Numbered from the stretch's first letter, positions 43,024 to 52,120 are shown. The stretch is 64,000 nucleotides of DNA from Candidatus Amarolinea dominans (GCA_016719785.1 JADJYJ010000001.1:711721-775720), one strand, 5' to 3'. Program-made: numbers and translations. Notes: generated by a model not told the origin, from the sequence alone.

Positions 43024-44712
43024 ATGGCATATCCACACATTGATATCCTCGATTGGGGGACCTTGCAGCCGCTGTTCGACCGGCTGCAGGCGGCCGAGCT
43101 GACCGTCGAAACCGCCGGCGCCTGGCTGCAAGAATGGAGCGACCTGAACGCGGCCTTGCATGAGGGCAGCGCGCAGATTAACCGTGCGGTATCGGAAAAC
43201 ACGGCAGACGCCGCGGCCGAGGCGCGCTTCAACCACCTGGTGGAGGACATTGTTCCCAAATCGTCCACCGCCAACCAGGCTCTGAAGCAGAAGTTCCTGG
43301 CCCTGAGCGACTATGTGCCGGCGGCCGACACGGCGATGCTGCTGAAGCGCTTTCGCACCGAAGCCAGCATCTTCCGCGAAGAGAACATCCCGCTGGAAAC
43401 GGAACTGGTCAAGCAAGGCAACGAGTACGACAAGACCGTGGGCGCCATGACCATCGAGTGGGATGGACAGGTGGAAACCCTGCCGCAGGCCGGCTTACAC
43501 CTGCATGAGCGCGACCGCGCGACACGTGAGCGCGCCTGGCGCCTCTTGATGGATCGTTTTCTGGCCGACCGCGCCAGGCTGAACGAGCTTTACCTCAGCA
43601 TGCTGCCCAAGCGACGGCAGATGGCACGCAATGCCGGATTTTCCACCTTTCGATCCTACATGTGGCAGGCTTATAACCGTTTCGATTATACGCCGGAGGA
43701 TTGCTTCACATTTCACGATGCGATCGAGCATGAGGTCGTGCCCGTGGCGACGGCGCTCAATCAGCAACGGGCGACCAAACTGGGACTGACTACGCTGCGC
43801 CCGTGGGACATGGAGGTTGAAACCGAAGGTGAACCGCTGCGACCGTTCAACGACGTGCGCGATCTGGAAGCCGGGGTGCAGCGCATGTTCAACCAGGTTG
43901 ACCCGGTGTTGGGCAAGCACTTTGCCACGCTGCGCGACGGGTTTCTGGATCTGCCCTCACGGCAAAACAAAGCGCCCGGCGGCTATTGCGCCAGCTTCCC
44001 GGTCAGCCGGCGTGCGTACATCTTCATGAACGCGGCGGGGACGCATGATGACGTGCAGACCCTGCTGCACGAGGGCGGCCATGCCTTCCACTATCTGGAG
44101 TCGGCGCGCCAGCCGCTGGTTTGGAACCTCAACGGCCCCATGGAATTCTGTGAGGTGGCTTCGATGGGCATGGAACTGCTGGCGGCGCCCTATCTGGCGC
44201 AAAGTCGCGGCGGTTTCTACTCAGAGGCTGACGCACAGCGGGCCTACGCCCAGAAGCTGCGCGGTATTATCACCTTCTTGCCCTACATGGCCGTGGTGGA
44301 TCGTTTCCAGCATTGGGTCTATGCCGAAGCGCCGGACAATATCACGGCCACCGATCTGGATGCCAAGTGGAGCGAGCTGTGGGATCGCTTCATGCCGGGA
44401 ATTGACTTCACTGGCCTGCAGAGGGAGAAGGAGACCGGTTGGCAGCGCAAGGGGCACATCTTCACCGTGCCCTTCTACTACATCGAATACGGCCTGGCTG
44501 AGGTTGGCGCCATGCAGGTGTGGCGCAACGCGCTGCACGATCAGGCGCAAGCGGTGGCTGACTATCGAGCCGCGCTGGCGCTGGGTGACACGCGCCCATT
44601 GCCGGCCCTTTTCCAGGCGGCAAACATCCGCTTTGCTTTCGATCGCGACACTGTCGGCGAGCTGATGCGCCTGGTTTCGGGTAAGATACAGGAACTGACC
44701 GCGCCCAATTGA
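43024..44712 (+). CDS. M3-family oligoendopeptidase
   Basis: 562 residues. The zinc motif HEGGHAFHYLES lies at residues 349-360 (H-E-x-x-H with H349, E350, H353), and the M3 family's downstream block PFYYIEYGLAEVGAMQVW provides the third ligand region and substrate site. N-terminal helices and KRRQMARNAGFSTFRSYMWQ are as in PepF-like enzymes. It hydrolyses short peptides in the cytoplasm. The gap to lipA is 9 bases, so both may be transcribed together. The HEFGH of many M3 enzymes is HEGGH here, which still keeps the metal ligands. Confidence 0.92.
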   Translation: MAYPHIDILDWGTLQPLFDRLQAAELTVETAGAWLQEWSDLNAALHEGSAQINRAVSENTADAAAEARFNHLVEDIVPKSSTANQALKQKFLALSDYVPAADTAMLLKRFRTEASIFREENIPLETELVKQGNEYDKTVGAMTIEWDGQVETLPQAGLHLHERDRATRERAWRLLMDRFLADRARLNELYLSMLPKRRQMARNAGFSTFRSYMWQAYNRFDYTPEDCFTFHDAIEHEVVPVATALNQQRATKLGLTTLRPWDMEVETEGEPLRPFNDVRDLEAGVQRMFNQVDPVLGKHFATLRDGFLDLPSRQNKAPGGYCASFPVSRRAYIFMNAAGTHDDVQTLLHEGGHAFHYLESARQPLVWNLNGPMEFCEVASMGMELLAAPYLAQSRGGFYSEADAQRAYAQKLRGIITFLPYMAVVDRFQHWVYAEAPDNITATDLDAKWSELWDRFMPGIDFTGLQREKETGWQRKGHIFTVPFYYIEYGLAEVGAMQVWRNALHDQAQAVADYRAALALGDTRPLPALFQAANIRFAFDRDTVGELMRLVSGKIQELTAPN

Positions 44713-44754
44713 GGGATTGAGGGAGACCTGGAATCCACCGCGGAGAGCGCAATC

Positions 44755-44842
44755 GTAGGTCACGCCTCCGGCGTGACGACGCTGTCTGCGGCAGAGCACG
44801 CTCTCCTGCGCCAGCGTCGTCCGGCCAGGAGGCCGGACCTAC
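44755..44842. repeat. REP/MITE-like palindromic element
   Basis: Ends gtaggtc and gacctac and the nested arms up to about 30 bases from each end are inverted with several mismatches; the inner loop is ~28 bases. The outer left ~28 bases equal the reverse complement of the element near 37513-37539. It lies between the M3 and VOC genes. Confidence 0.75.
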
Positions 44843-44851
44843 AGCAGAGCT

Positions 44852-45268
44852 TCACCAGGTTTGAATGTTCGGGCTGTGCTGTCCTTCCCATAGGAGAAGG
44901 CAAAAGCCATCGGGATCGGCCACGACCATCTCAATCGTGCCCCAGGGCTGGGGGCTGGCTTCCTGCAGGACTTGACCGCCGGCGCGCTGAATCAGGCTGC
45001 TGAGTCGTGTCAGATCGCTGGCGTGAATGTGCAGAGCAACCCCCACGCCGTTGGCCGCCCCCACCGGCCAGGTTGACGCAAGCTGCTCAGTGGCAGCCTG
45101 CGCGGCGTGCAGATGAAGTTCGACATCACCCAGACGTAGGGCCAGGAATGTATCGGTATCGCCATAGTCGAACAGGGACACGGCGCCCAGGCAGTCCCGG
45201 TAGAAGGCAGCACTGGACGCCACATGGGTCACATGCAAGACGATCGCGGTCAAACGTGGAACTGGCAT
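44852..45268 (-). CDS. VOC-family (glyoxalase/bleomycin-resistance-like) protein
   Basis: 138 residues from MPVPRLTAIV; AGAGG precedes it. The fold pattern is clear: VLHVTHVASSAAFYRDCLGAV, then a second half with VALHIHASDLTRLSSLIQRAGGQVLQEASPQ and a metal-ligand-like end (VADPDGFCLLLWE). VOC proteins bind a metal and handle small electrophiles, antibiotics or thioester substrates. No active-site assignment can be made. It overlaps no other gene, and the palindromic element ends 9 bases from its stop. Confidence 0.85.
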   Translation of the reverse strand: MPVPRLTAIVLHVTHVASSAAFYRDCLGAVSLFDYGDTDTFLALRLGDVELHLHAAQAATEQLASTWPVGAANGVGVALHIHASDLTRLSSLIQRAGGQVLQEASPQPWGTIEMVVADPDGFCLLLWEGQHSPNIQTW

Positions 45269-45417
45269 GACCAACCTCTCCAACACTGGACAGACATGGC
45301 TGAAAACCGGGTTTCTGACCTTGCAGCAGCCGACTGCGTACTCACCATACCATAAGTTGACAATCCTGACAAGCGCCCGCACACGAAGGCACGAAGACGA
45401 GAAAGGAAACAGGACCG

Positions 45418-46368
45418 GTGTCGCCACCACGTCGCAAACCACGCACGATCACCAGTAACTTCGGCTCCACGGGGCGCGCCAATCATGATGCCACGCCGTT
45501 TTATGCCAGCCGCCTGATGGCAGAATTGCCGCTGTTGGACACGCCAAGCGGGGCGCCCTATGCAGAAAATCCACTGCCAGCGGCCGCGCTGGACAGCATC
45601 TTCTGCAAGAGCTGTGAAGCGATGGATGACCTGCCCGATGCCAGCGTCCACTTGATGGTCACCTCGCCGCCGTACAACGTGGGCAAGCAGTATGACGACG
45701 ACCTTTCGCTGTCGGAATACCTGGCCTTTCTGACGCGTGCGTGGCGCGAGGTCAAACGGGTGTTGGTGCCCGGCGGTCGCGCCTGCATCAACGTGGCGAA
45801 CCTGGGACGCAAGCCGTACATCCCGCTGCACGCCTTCATCCTGGAATCCATGCTCGATTTGGGCTTCCTGATGCGCGGCGAAATCATCTGGAACAAGGCC
45901 GCGGGCGGGAGTCCATCCACCGCGTGGGGCAGTTGGATGTCGGCCACCAATCCCATCCTGCGTGATGCGCACGAGTACATCCTGGTCTTTTGCAAAGACA
46001 CTTACACCCGCCACAACCCCGGGCGCAAGAACACGATTGGCCGCGATGAATTTCTGGAGTACACCAAGAGCGTCTGGACTTTCGCGGCCGAGGCAGCCAG
46101 CAAGATCGGTCATCCCGCGCCGTTTCCGATCGAACTGCCGCGGCGCCTGATTCAGCTCTACAGCCTGGCCGATGAGGTGGTGCTCGATCCGTTCATGGGC
46201 AGCGGGCAAACGGCCATTGCCGCTCGCAAAGCCGGGCGCCATTTTGTGGGCTATGAGACCAACGCGGCCTATGTCGAACTGGCAACGCGGCGGCTGGCGG
46301 ACGTCAGCTTCACACCGGCGCCAGTCAGTGACACCGAATCGCCTGCGGCCGCGTCGGCCAACGATTGA
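45418..46368 (+). CDS. Site-specific DNA methyltransferase, beta-class
   Basis: 316 residues from GTG 45418. Motif IV is TSPPYNVGKQY (N-terminal) and motif I is DPFMGSGQTAIAARKAG (C-terminal), the beta-class order, so it methylates the exocyclic amine of adenine or cytosine. Its HEYILVFCKDT and FPIELPRRLIQL blocks fit the D21/N6-N4 Mtase family. There is no restriction enzyme next to it, so it is an orphan, perhaps regulatory or defensive. It ends in a strong bidirectional terminator. Confidence 0.9.
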   Translation: MSPPRRKPRTITSNFGSTGRANHDATPFYASRLMAELPLLDTPSGAPYAENPLPAAALDSIFCKSCEAMDDLPDASVHLMVTSPPYNVGKQYDDDLSLSEYLAFLTRAWREVKRVLVPGGRACINVANLGRKPYIPLHAFILESMLDLGFLMRGEIIWNKAAGGSPSTAWGSWMSATNPILRDAHEYILVFCKDTYTRHNPGRKNTIGRDEFLEYTKSVWTFAAEAASKIGHPAPFPIELPRRLIQLYSLADEVVLDPFMGSGQTAIAARKAGRHFVGYETNAAYVELATRRLADVSFTPAPVSDTESPAAASAND

Positions 46369-46385
46369 AAACCTGAAGAATTGAC

Positions 46386-46430
46386 AAAAAAAAGCCAGGC
46401 CTCTTTGCAGAAGCCTGGCTTTCTTGTTTC
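46386..46430. terminator. Bidirectional terminator between convergent genes
   Basis: A-run, aaagccaggc (46391-46400), 12-base loop, gcctggcttt (46413-46422), T-rich tail. Serves the methyltransferase (plus) and the secreted-protein gene (minus). Confidence 0.8.
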
Positions 46431-46468
46431 AAACGTTCGGGAGCCGAACTACACCCGCGGGTTCAACG

Positions 46469-47992
46469 TTAGTTGGTGCCGCGGCGCCAGCGCCAGACAG
46501 AGACGCCGGTTACAGCCATCAAAACGGCCAACATCCAGGCCCAGGTCACCGTGCCATTGCTGGCCGAGACATCGTCCAGGTCAACCGCGGTGGGCGGAGC
46601 CTGGCAGGCCGTGACCGCGACATCGTCCACTTCCCACCACCAGTCCCAACCGGCGATGTAGTGCCAGCGGATGACGGTATTGGCGCTGGTGGAGACGAAG
46701 GTGCCATCGTAGGTCTTGGGGCCGCGATCATCGACCGTCCAGGTGGTGATGTTCGACCAGGTCGAGCCGCCGTCGGTGCTGAAGTCCAGCGCGCCGGAGT
46801 CCGCAGAACCGAGGTCGTTGTAGTCATACTTGAAGACGATGCGCGGATCGGTGTAGCCGGTCAGGTTGAGCACAGGTGACCACATCTGGGCGTTCATCGC
46901 AACGCCGCTGCCGCAGGCATCGCTGTCCGCGACGGCGAAGAGGCCGCTGCCGCCGGTGAGGTTGCCGCGGGCGCCAGGATCGGTGTTGGTCCAGTCAGGA
47001 ATGCCTGTGCAGCTTGAGGTGCTGTTGGCCACGACCCAGCCGGCGGGCGGGAAGGTGCCTTCGAAGCCTTCGTTGACCAGCGTCACTTCGCTGAAGCCGG
47101 CGGGGCAGCGCGGCGGGAGCGGTGTGGGAGTCGGAGTCGGAGGCGGCGGAGTCGTAGGCGTGGGGGTGGGGCCGCCTCCGCTGCTGCTGCCTTCGATCAT
47201 GAACGGCAGGTCTTGCGGGAAAGTGGTGTCAAGTAGGGCGACGAATGCTGCACCGGCAATGGATTGCATGGCATTGGCGCCCGGTTTGCCCGTCTGACCC
47301 ACGATCGAGACAGGGGGCGCCCAGGGACCAGAGGCCAAAGTGCCGCCGGTCTGCCAGTCGAGCCAGTAGGTGCCGGCGGTCAGCACGGTGCCCACCGTGG
47401 TCACCTGGCCCATGATGGGGCGGTTGCTAACGGTCAGGCCCGTATCAAGCACGCGGTAGTCGTTGGTGAAACTGGTGCTGGCCATGCGGTTGGTGGTGGT
47501 GTCGCCGAAGACGACGCTGCCGACGTCCGGCATACCGCTCCAGATCCGCAGATTGACGCGATTCATGGTCGAGGTAGTCGTCGAGCCAGTCTGATACGCG
47601 TAGAAAGTAACCGTGTTGATCGTCCAGGTTTCGCCGGCTGGGACAGTGAAGTCGTCGGCGACGCGGTTATTGGCCGAAAGCTGCTGGCCAAAGCCGTAGA
47701 CAGTCAGGCCGATTGCTGTCTGCACGGCGCTGGCATCGGCGCCGCCGAAACCACCGCCCGGATGCGTGACCAGGGGGCCGTTGTCGAACAGGATGGCGCC
47801 TGGCGCCATCGGTGCGTTCGGGACATTGTGGCCAGGAACGAACTCGACCTTGCCACCGGCGGCAGCAGCTACATCCTGGGCGCCTGGGGCCACAGGGCCG
47901 GCAAGCTGGTTAGCGCCTGCAAAGGGCGCCACGATCGCCATGGTGGCGAGCAACAGCACAACGAGTAGGACATACAGTCCAGTTTTACGCAT
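46469..47992 (-). CDS. Secreted protein with MAM/jelly-roll-like modules and C-terminal membrane anchor
   Basis: About 507 residues from MRKTGLYVLL, with GAGGAG upstream. A signal peptide (LLVVLLLATMAIVAPFAGA) leads to a beta-rich region (ADDFTVPAGETWTINTVTFYA) as in proteins with choice-of-anchor-type sugar-binding folds. A TPTTPPPPTPTP linker follows, then a second module (NEGFEGTFPPAGW, STDGGSTW, WWWEVDDVAV) like MAM/ConA-type domains. The C-terminus PPTAVDLDDV, one helix and WRWRRGTN resembles PPTGVELSS in the protein at 20621. A surface function is likely, the ligand unknown. Confidence 0.75.
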   Translation of the reverse strand: MRKTGLYVLLVVLLLATMAIVAPFAGANQLAGPVAPGAQDVAAAAGGKVEFVPGHNVPNAPMAPGAILFDNGPLVTHPGGGFGGADASAVQTAIGLTVYGFGQQLSANNRVADDFTVPAGETWTINTVTFYAYQTGSTTTSTMNRVNLRIWSGMPDVGSVVFGDTTTNRMASTSFTNDYRVLDTGLTVSNRPIMGQVTTVGTVLTAGTYWLDWQTGGTLASGPWAPPVSIVGQTGKPGANAMQSIAGAAFVALLDTTFPQDLPFMIEGSSSGGGPTPTPTTPPPPTPTPTPLPPRCPAGFSEVTLVNEGFEGTFPPAGWVVANSTSSCTGIPDWTNTDPGARGNLTGGSGLFAVADSDACGSGVAMNAQMWSPVLNLTGYTDPRIVFKYDYNDLGSADSGALDFSTDGGSTWSNITTWTVDDRGPKTYDGTFVSTSANTVIRWHYIAGWDWWWEVDDVAVTACQAPPTAVDLDDVSASNGTVTWAWMLAVLMAVTGVSVWRWRRGTN

Positions 47993-48334
47993 GATGAAAG
48001 TTTCTCCTCTGGGTGATGCACTTGGGGTGCCGAACAGTCGAACGAACACGATGGTCAAGGCGCAGACAGGTGTGAACACCCTGACGGTTGCTGTCACTAA
48101 GATGGGGCGCCAATTCTCCTTTCCTGCTCAGGGCCTTCTGCCGGCGACGCACGGGCGCCGCAATAGCAGAAATGCCAGAACACCAGGGTGATGGTCTATA
48201 ACAATACCGGTCTCGCGGCGAGTGCCGTCACGCCGGTTGAAATAAGCATCGGGTACGGGTGCGACAGATTGTTCGAGAGGGCAGTCAGGCGACTCGTCCT
48301 GGAGCAGCCTGCGGGATTGGGGGGTTGGATTCGG
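47993..48334. other. Intergenic region between secreted-protein gene and Crp/Fnr gene
   Basis: 342 bases without a convincing gene. It must hold the promoter of the minus-strand secreted gene (start at 47992). A short symmetric ggtgtgaacacc lies near 48070. I see no terminator hairpin of good quality for the regulator gene. Confidence 0.4.
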
Positions 48335-49012
48335 TTAAGACCCGGCGACGGCCTGCAGCCGCTGTGGGTCCAGAATCACGATGTGTTTGCGGCCGATCTC
48401 AATCAGGCCCTGCACCTTCAGGTCGTTGAGGACCTGGGTGGCCGTCTCACGATAAGTGCCCACCGTTTCGGCCAGGTCCTGATGCGTCAACCCTTTGATG
48501 TCGTCACTGTTTTGCTCCACGCGTACGCGCAGGAGCAGCGAGGCCAGGCGAGCGGGGATGCCTTTGAAGGCCATGTCTTCCAGGCGCTTTTCCGCCTCAC
48601 GCAGGCGGCGGCCGGTAATCTCCAGCACGCGCAGCGCCACCATCGGTTTGTTCAGGAACAGCCGCTCCAGGTCCGTGCGGCTCATGACGCAGATATGGCA
48701 ATCATCGGTGGCTTCGGCAAACGCGTTGTGCATCTGTTGGCCCAAAAGGGCCATTTCGCCAAAAAGGGTGCCAGGTCCCAGCGTCGTGATGACCAGCTTC
48801 TTCCCCTCGGCCGAAATGCGATACAATTGCACCTTGCCCTTTTTCAGAATGAAGAGAACCTCGCCCGTTTCTTCTGGGCGATAGAATACCTTGCCCTTCT
48901 GAACCTGGCTGATCGTCGTGATACGATCTATCTCTTGGATCTCGCGAGGGGAGAGATCTTGAAAGATCTCGATTTCTGACAGATAGCCAATTTTGTCGCG
49001 CGGTGCAGACAT
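48335..49012 (-). CDS. Crp/Fnr-family transcription regulator
   Basis: 225 residues. An N-terminal cyclic nucleotide-binding domain (GKVFYRPEETGEVLFILKKGKVQLYR, GTLFGEMALLG) and a C-terminal winged helix (LTHQDLAETVGTYRETATQVLNDLKVQGLIEI). The FGEMALLG block keeps the Gly-Glu of effector-binding pockets, but there is no Fnr-type cysteine cluster, so it is not an oxygen-sensing Fe-S protein. It is transcribed away from the tetraheme lipoprotein gene, which it may control. Target sites of the TGTGA type are hinted at upstream of the Hdr-like gene. Confidence 0.9.
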   Translation of the reverse strand: MSAPRDKIGYLSEIEIFQDLSPREIQEIDRITTISQVQKGKVFYRPEETGEVLFILKKGKVQLYRISAEGKKLVITTLGPGTLFGEMALLGQQMHNAFAEATDDCHICVMSRTDLERLFLNKPMVALRVLEITGRRLREAEKRLEDMAFKGIPARLASLLLRVRVEQNSDDIKGLTHQDLAETVGTYRETATQVLNDLKVQGLIEIGRKHIVILDPQRLQAVAGS

Positions 49013-49059
49013 TTTTTCTTCCGCCAGCTGTGCAAGAGGTTGACTTTATACTGCGGCAG

Positions 49060-49088
49060 ATTATACACAACTGTACGCCACAATGCAA
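49060..49088 (-). promoter_or_regulatory. Promoter of the Crp/Fnr gene
   Basis: On the minus strand: TTGCAT (49088-49083), 17-base spacer, TATAAT (49065-49060). A divergent TTGCTG-N17-TAGAAT (49116-49144) overlaps the start of the cytochrome gene on the plus strand. Confidence 0.65.
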
Positions 49089-49142
49089 ACCGGCCATAGC
49101 AAAAGAACGTTTTGATTGCTGTTCTCACTGGAATGGTGTAGA

Positions 49143-49622
49143 ATGAACAACATGCTTGTACAAATACGAAAATGCTGTTCGAGAAACCCAATCCATCGCA
49201 TCCCGCTTGTTCTGGTTCTGATGATCCTGTCGGCCGCCTGCACCCGTCCGACGCCGGCCGCCCCCCTGCCAACAGCCGATTCGCGGCCGACGCCGCTGAC
49301 AACTGCCACCAGCATGCATAGACCACCGCTGATGCCGCATCCGCTGCTCAACAACATGGACTGCACTGCCTGCCACAACCCACGCAGCACTGTGCCTATC
49401 CCGGCCAATCATGCGCTCTATACCGGCGCTGAATGTCTGCGCTGCCACGAGGCGGCTCTGCCCTCCACGCCAGGCCCAACGCCCACACCGCAGCCGATGG
49501 CCCATCCAATCGAAGGGCGCGAGACCTGCTCGTTATGTCACGCCGCTGATCGCCTTGAGCTGCCGGCGGACCACCGCGCTGACACGGACGAAAAATGCAC
49601 CGAGTGCCACACCGGGTCGTAA
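49143..49622 (+). CDS. Tetraheme c-type cytochrome lipoprotein
   Basis: About 160 residues. The lipobox LSAAC follows a hydrophobic run (IPLVLVLMI), then a Pro/Thr-rich tether and four heme-binding motifs: CTACH, CLRCH, CSLCH and CTECH. Extra His residues (MPHP, ANHA, AHPI, DHRA) could be axial ligands. It is exported and anchored in the membrane and probably carries electrons between membrane and outside. The start is uncertain (ATG 49143 or 49152; the divergent promoter's -10 overlaps the first). It lies divergent to the Crp/Fnr gene, a common layout for regulator and target. Confidence 0.85.
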   Translation: MNNMLVQIRKCCSRNPIHRIPLVLVLMILSAACTRPTPAAPLPTADSRPTPLTTATSMHRPPLMPHPLLNNMDCTACHNPRSTVPIPANHALYTGAECLRCHEAALPSTPGPTPTPQPMAHPIEGRETCSLCHAADRLELPADHRADTDEKCTECHTGS

Positions 49623-49659
49623 GTCAGTGGGTGATGAATGGCCCGGCGGCCAAACTTCG

Positions 49660-50385
49660 TCACTCGCCCGGCCTGCGCTTGAAGTCCACGAAACTGTAGC
49701 CCACCCCGCGTTCGTTCATGATGTAGCGCGGGTGGGCGGGGTCCGGCTCGATCTTCTGCCGCAGATAGGTGATGTAGACGCGCAGCAGTTGATGTTCGTC
49801 GCGATACTCCGGCCCCCACACCCGCGCCATCAGCGTTTCGCGTGGCACCACGCGGCCCGCGTTCTGCACCAGGTGGTACAACAAACGATATTCGGTGGGG
49901 CGCAGCTTGATGCGCACACCATGCACCAGCACCTCGTGGCGCTCCAGATCAATGCTCAGCCCATCGTCCACCCGGATCAACTCCTGGGTCGCCAGGCTGC
50001 GATCGTCCGTGCGCCGCAGCACCGCGCGGATGCGGCTCACCAATTCCTGGGGATTGAACGGCTTGGTCAGATAATCATCGGCTCCCAGGTCAAGCCCATG
50101 GATACGGTCGCTCACTTCGGCCTTCACCGTGACCATGATGACCGGCACCGAAGAAATCTCGCGCAGCAGGTGCAAGGTCTCGAAACCGTCCATCTGCGGC
50201 ATCGCCACATCCATCACCACCAGGTTGGGCAAGTCCTCGCGCACGCGATCGAGCGCCTGAAAGCCGTCGGCTGCCTCGATGACCTCGAAACCTTCCAGCT
50301 CCAGATTCATTCGCTCCAGGCGGCGAATGCGCGCTTCATCATCTACAACCAAAATGCGTGGCTTTTCACTGCTTGCTATGGCCAT
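49660..50385 (-). CDS. OmpR-family response regulator
   Basis: 241 residues from MAIASSEKP, with GGAGG 6 bases before. Receiver: VVDDEA, VVMDVAMPQMDG and DYLTKPFNP. Winged helix: IKLRPTEYRLLYHLVQN and LLRVYITYLRQKIE. A different operon from the PhoB-like pair at 25 kb, with an unusual order (kinase first). It is encoded just downstream of its kinase, with 23 bases between kinase stop and this start. Confidence 0.9.
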   Translation of the reverse strand: MAIASSEKPRILVVDDEARIRRLERMNLELEGFEVIEAADGFQALDRVREDLPNLVVMDVAMPQMDGFETLHLLREISSVPVIMVTVKAEVSDRIHGLDLGADDYLTKPFNPQELVSRIRAVLRRTDDRSLATQELIRVDDGLSIDLERHEVLVHGVRIKLRPTEYRLLYHLVQNAGRVVPRETLMARVWGPEYRDEHQLLRVYITYLRQKIEPDPAHPRYIMNERGVGYSFVDFKRRPGE

Positions 50386-50408
50386 GCTTGCCTCCGCCTT
50401 TCGCGGCA

Positions 50409-51980
50409 TCACACCGCACCCAGGGGCAGCGTGAAGAAAAATGTGCTGCCTTTGCCCGGTTCGCTCCGCACCCAGATGCGCCCATTGTGAGCCTCGATGA
50501 TCGCTTTGCACAGAAAAAGTCCCAGGCCGGCGCCCTGCGTCTTGCGTCGCAGGCTCGAATCCACCCGGTAAAAACGCTGAAACAGATGCTCCTGCTCCTG
50601 CGACGGGATGCCAATGCCCTGGTCCGCCACATAGACCGTCAGCAATTGGCGCGCAGCATCGAGCCAGCCGCCGATGCGGATCACCCCGCCGTCTGGCGCG
50701 TACTTGATCGCGTTGCTGATCAGGTTGTTCAACACCTGGCGCAGGCGTTCCTGGTCGGCCAACGCCGGCGGAAAGTCCGCCGGAAAATCAAGCTCAAAGG
50801 TGTGCTGCGCACTCTGCAGTTTGAATCCTTCCACCAGGCGCCCCGCCAGACCCGGCAGGTCAACGTCGGCCAATTCCAACTGCAACACGCCGGCCTGAAT
50901 GCGCGAGACATCCAGTAAATTATCCACCAACCCGTTCAGCCGATCGGCCTCTTCTTCGATCACCGTCAGGCTGTCGCGCAGGGTGGTGGAGTCCCACTGC
51001 GCATCGGCCCGGCGCAGCGTGCTGGCGTAGCCTTTGATCAGTGAGATCGGCGTCTTGAGTTCATGCGTGATGACCGACACGAAGGTGCTCTTCATCTCTT
51101 CGGCCTCACGGAAGCGCGTAATGTCCACCACGTTGACGATAATCTGCTGCAGCGCCGCCCGTTCATCGAAGAGCGGCGTGTAGGTCACTCCCACCGTGAT
51201 GCGCGAACCGCCGGGGCGCACCAGGTCGCCTTCGGCCGTCACCGAACCGCGCCCGGCCAAATCCAGCGGTGTACCCATCTCCTGGCACAGATCGGCGCCC
51301 TTGACATTTTCCAGGGCCAACACCTGGTAACAGGGCAGCCCCTGGGCCGCGGCAGGCGTCCACCCGGTCAGCGTGGCCAGCGTCCGGTTGATCACCTCGA
51401 TCTTGCGCTCCGGGGTCAGGATCATCACCCCGTCGGCGCTGTTCTGAATGATCGTGTCCAGGCGGCGCCGTTCATCGTTGACCGCCTGGTAAAGCCGCGC
51501 ATTGCGTACGGCAATGGCAGCCTGATCCGCAAAATCCTGCAAAACCTGCCGGTCATTGGCGGAAAAGGCAGCGCCGCCGCTGCGCACGATGTAGATCAAA
51601 CCGAGCAGGTCCTGATTGACCTGTAAGGGCAGCGCCACCACCTGGCGCAACGGCAAACCCGTGGCGGTGGACACCATGTGCAACTTCAGCGCCAGGTCGG
51701 GGATGGTCAACGCCCGTTCCAGCAGGTTGGCCGAGCGCCGAATATCGGTCAACAGCGGAGCAAAGAGGGGCAGCAGCCGGTGGGGAATGCCGTAGTACGC
51801 CTCGACGCGATAGCTGTCATCCGGTTGGCTGAGCGCAATCAGGCCCACCTCGCCCTGCACCATCTCCGCGGCCGCGCTCAACGTCAGGCGCAACAACGGC
51901 GCCAAATCGAGGTTTGACGTCATGGCGCGCGCGATTTTGAGCAAATAACTGCGTTGGCGTAACTCGTACGTGGTCTGCAT
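50409..51980 (-). CDS. Soluble sensor histidine kinase with GAF and PAS domains
   Basis: 523 residues. No signal or membrane helix. The N-terminal GAF domain (ALTIPDLALKLHMVSTATGLPLRQVVALPL, DRQVLQDFADQAAIAVRNARLYQ) is followed by PAS (IIQNSADGVMILTPERKIEVINR, GWTPAAAQGL), HisKA with His in FVSVITHELKTPISL, and the ATPase (NNLISNAIKYAP, DQGIGIP, FQRFYRVD, GAGLGLFLCKAI). It senses an intracellular signal, perhaps a small ligand, redox state or gas. It pairs with the downstream response regulator; its targets are unknown. Confidence 0.93.
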   Translation of the reverse strand: MQTTYELRQRSYLLKIARAMTSNLDLAPLLRLTLSAAAEMVQGEVGLIALSQPDDSYRVEAYYGIPHRLLPLFAPLLTDIRRSANLLERALTIPDLALKLHMVSTATGLPLRQVVALPLQVNQDLLGLIYIVRSGGAAFSANDRQVLQDFADQAAIAVRNARLYQAVNDERRRLDTIIQNSADGVMILTPERKIEVINRTLATLTGWTPAAAQGLPCYQVLALENVKGADLCQEMGTPLDLAGRGSVTAEGDLVRPGGSRITVGVTYTPLFDERAALQQIIVNVVDITRFREAEEMKSTFVSVITHELKTPISLIKGYASTLRRADAQWDSTTLRDSLTVIEEEADRLNGLVDNLLDVSRIQAGVLQLELADVDLPGLAGRLVEGFKLQSAQHTFELDFPADFPPALADQERLRQVLNNLISNAIKYAPDGGVIRIGGWLDAARQLLTVYVADQGIGIPSQEQEHLFQRFYRVDSSLRRKTQGAGLGLFLCKAIIEAHNGRIWVRSEPGKGSTFFFTLPLGAV

Positions 51981-52036
51981 GGTTCCATCTTAGCAAACTG
52001 CCGTTCAAATGTCAAAGCAAAATAAGTCAACGCCAT

Positions 52037-52065
52037 TTGCCTTTTGAGTCATCATCGGCTACAAT
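52037..52065 (+). promoter_or_regulatory. Promoter of the envelope polysaccharide operon
   Basis: TTGCCT at 52037-52042, 17-base spacer, TACAAT at 52060-52065. Confidence 0.6.
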
Positions 52066-52120
52066 CATCGCGTCGCACGGGCGGCATATTTTTTTGACGA
52101 ATCCTGTTGCACACACGTCA

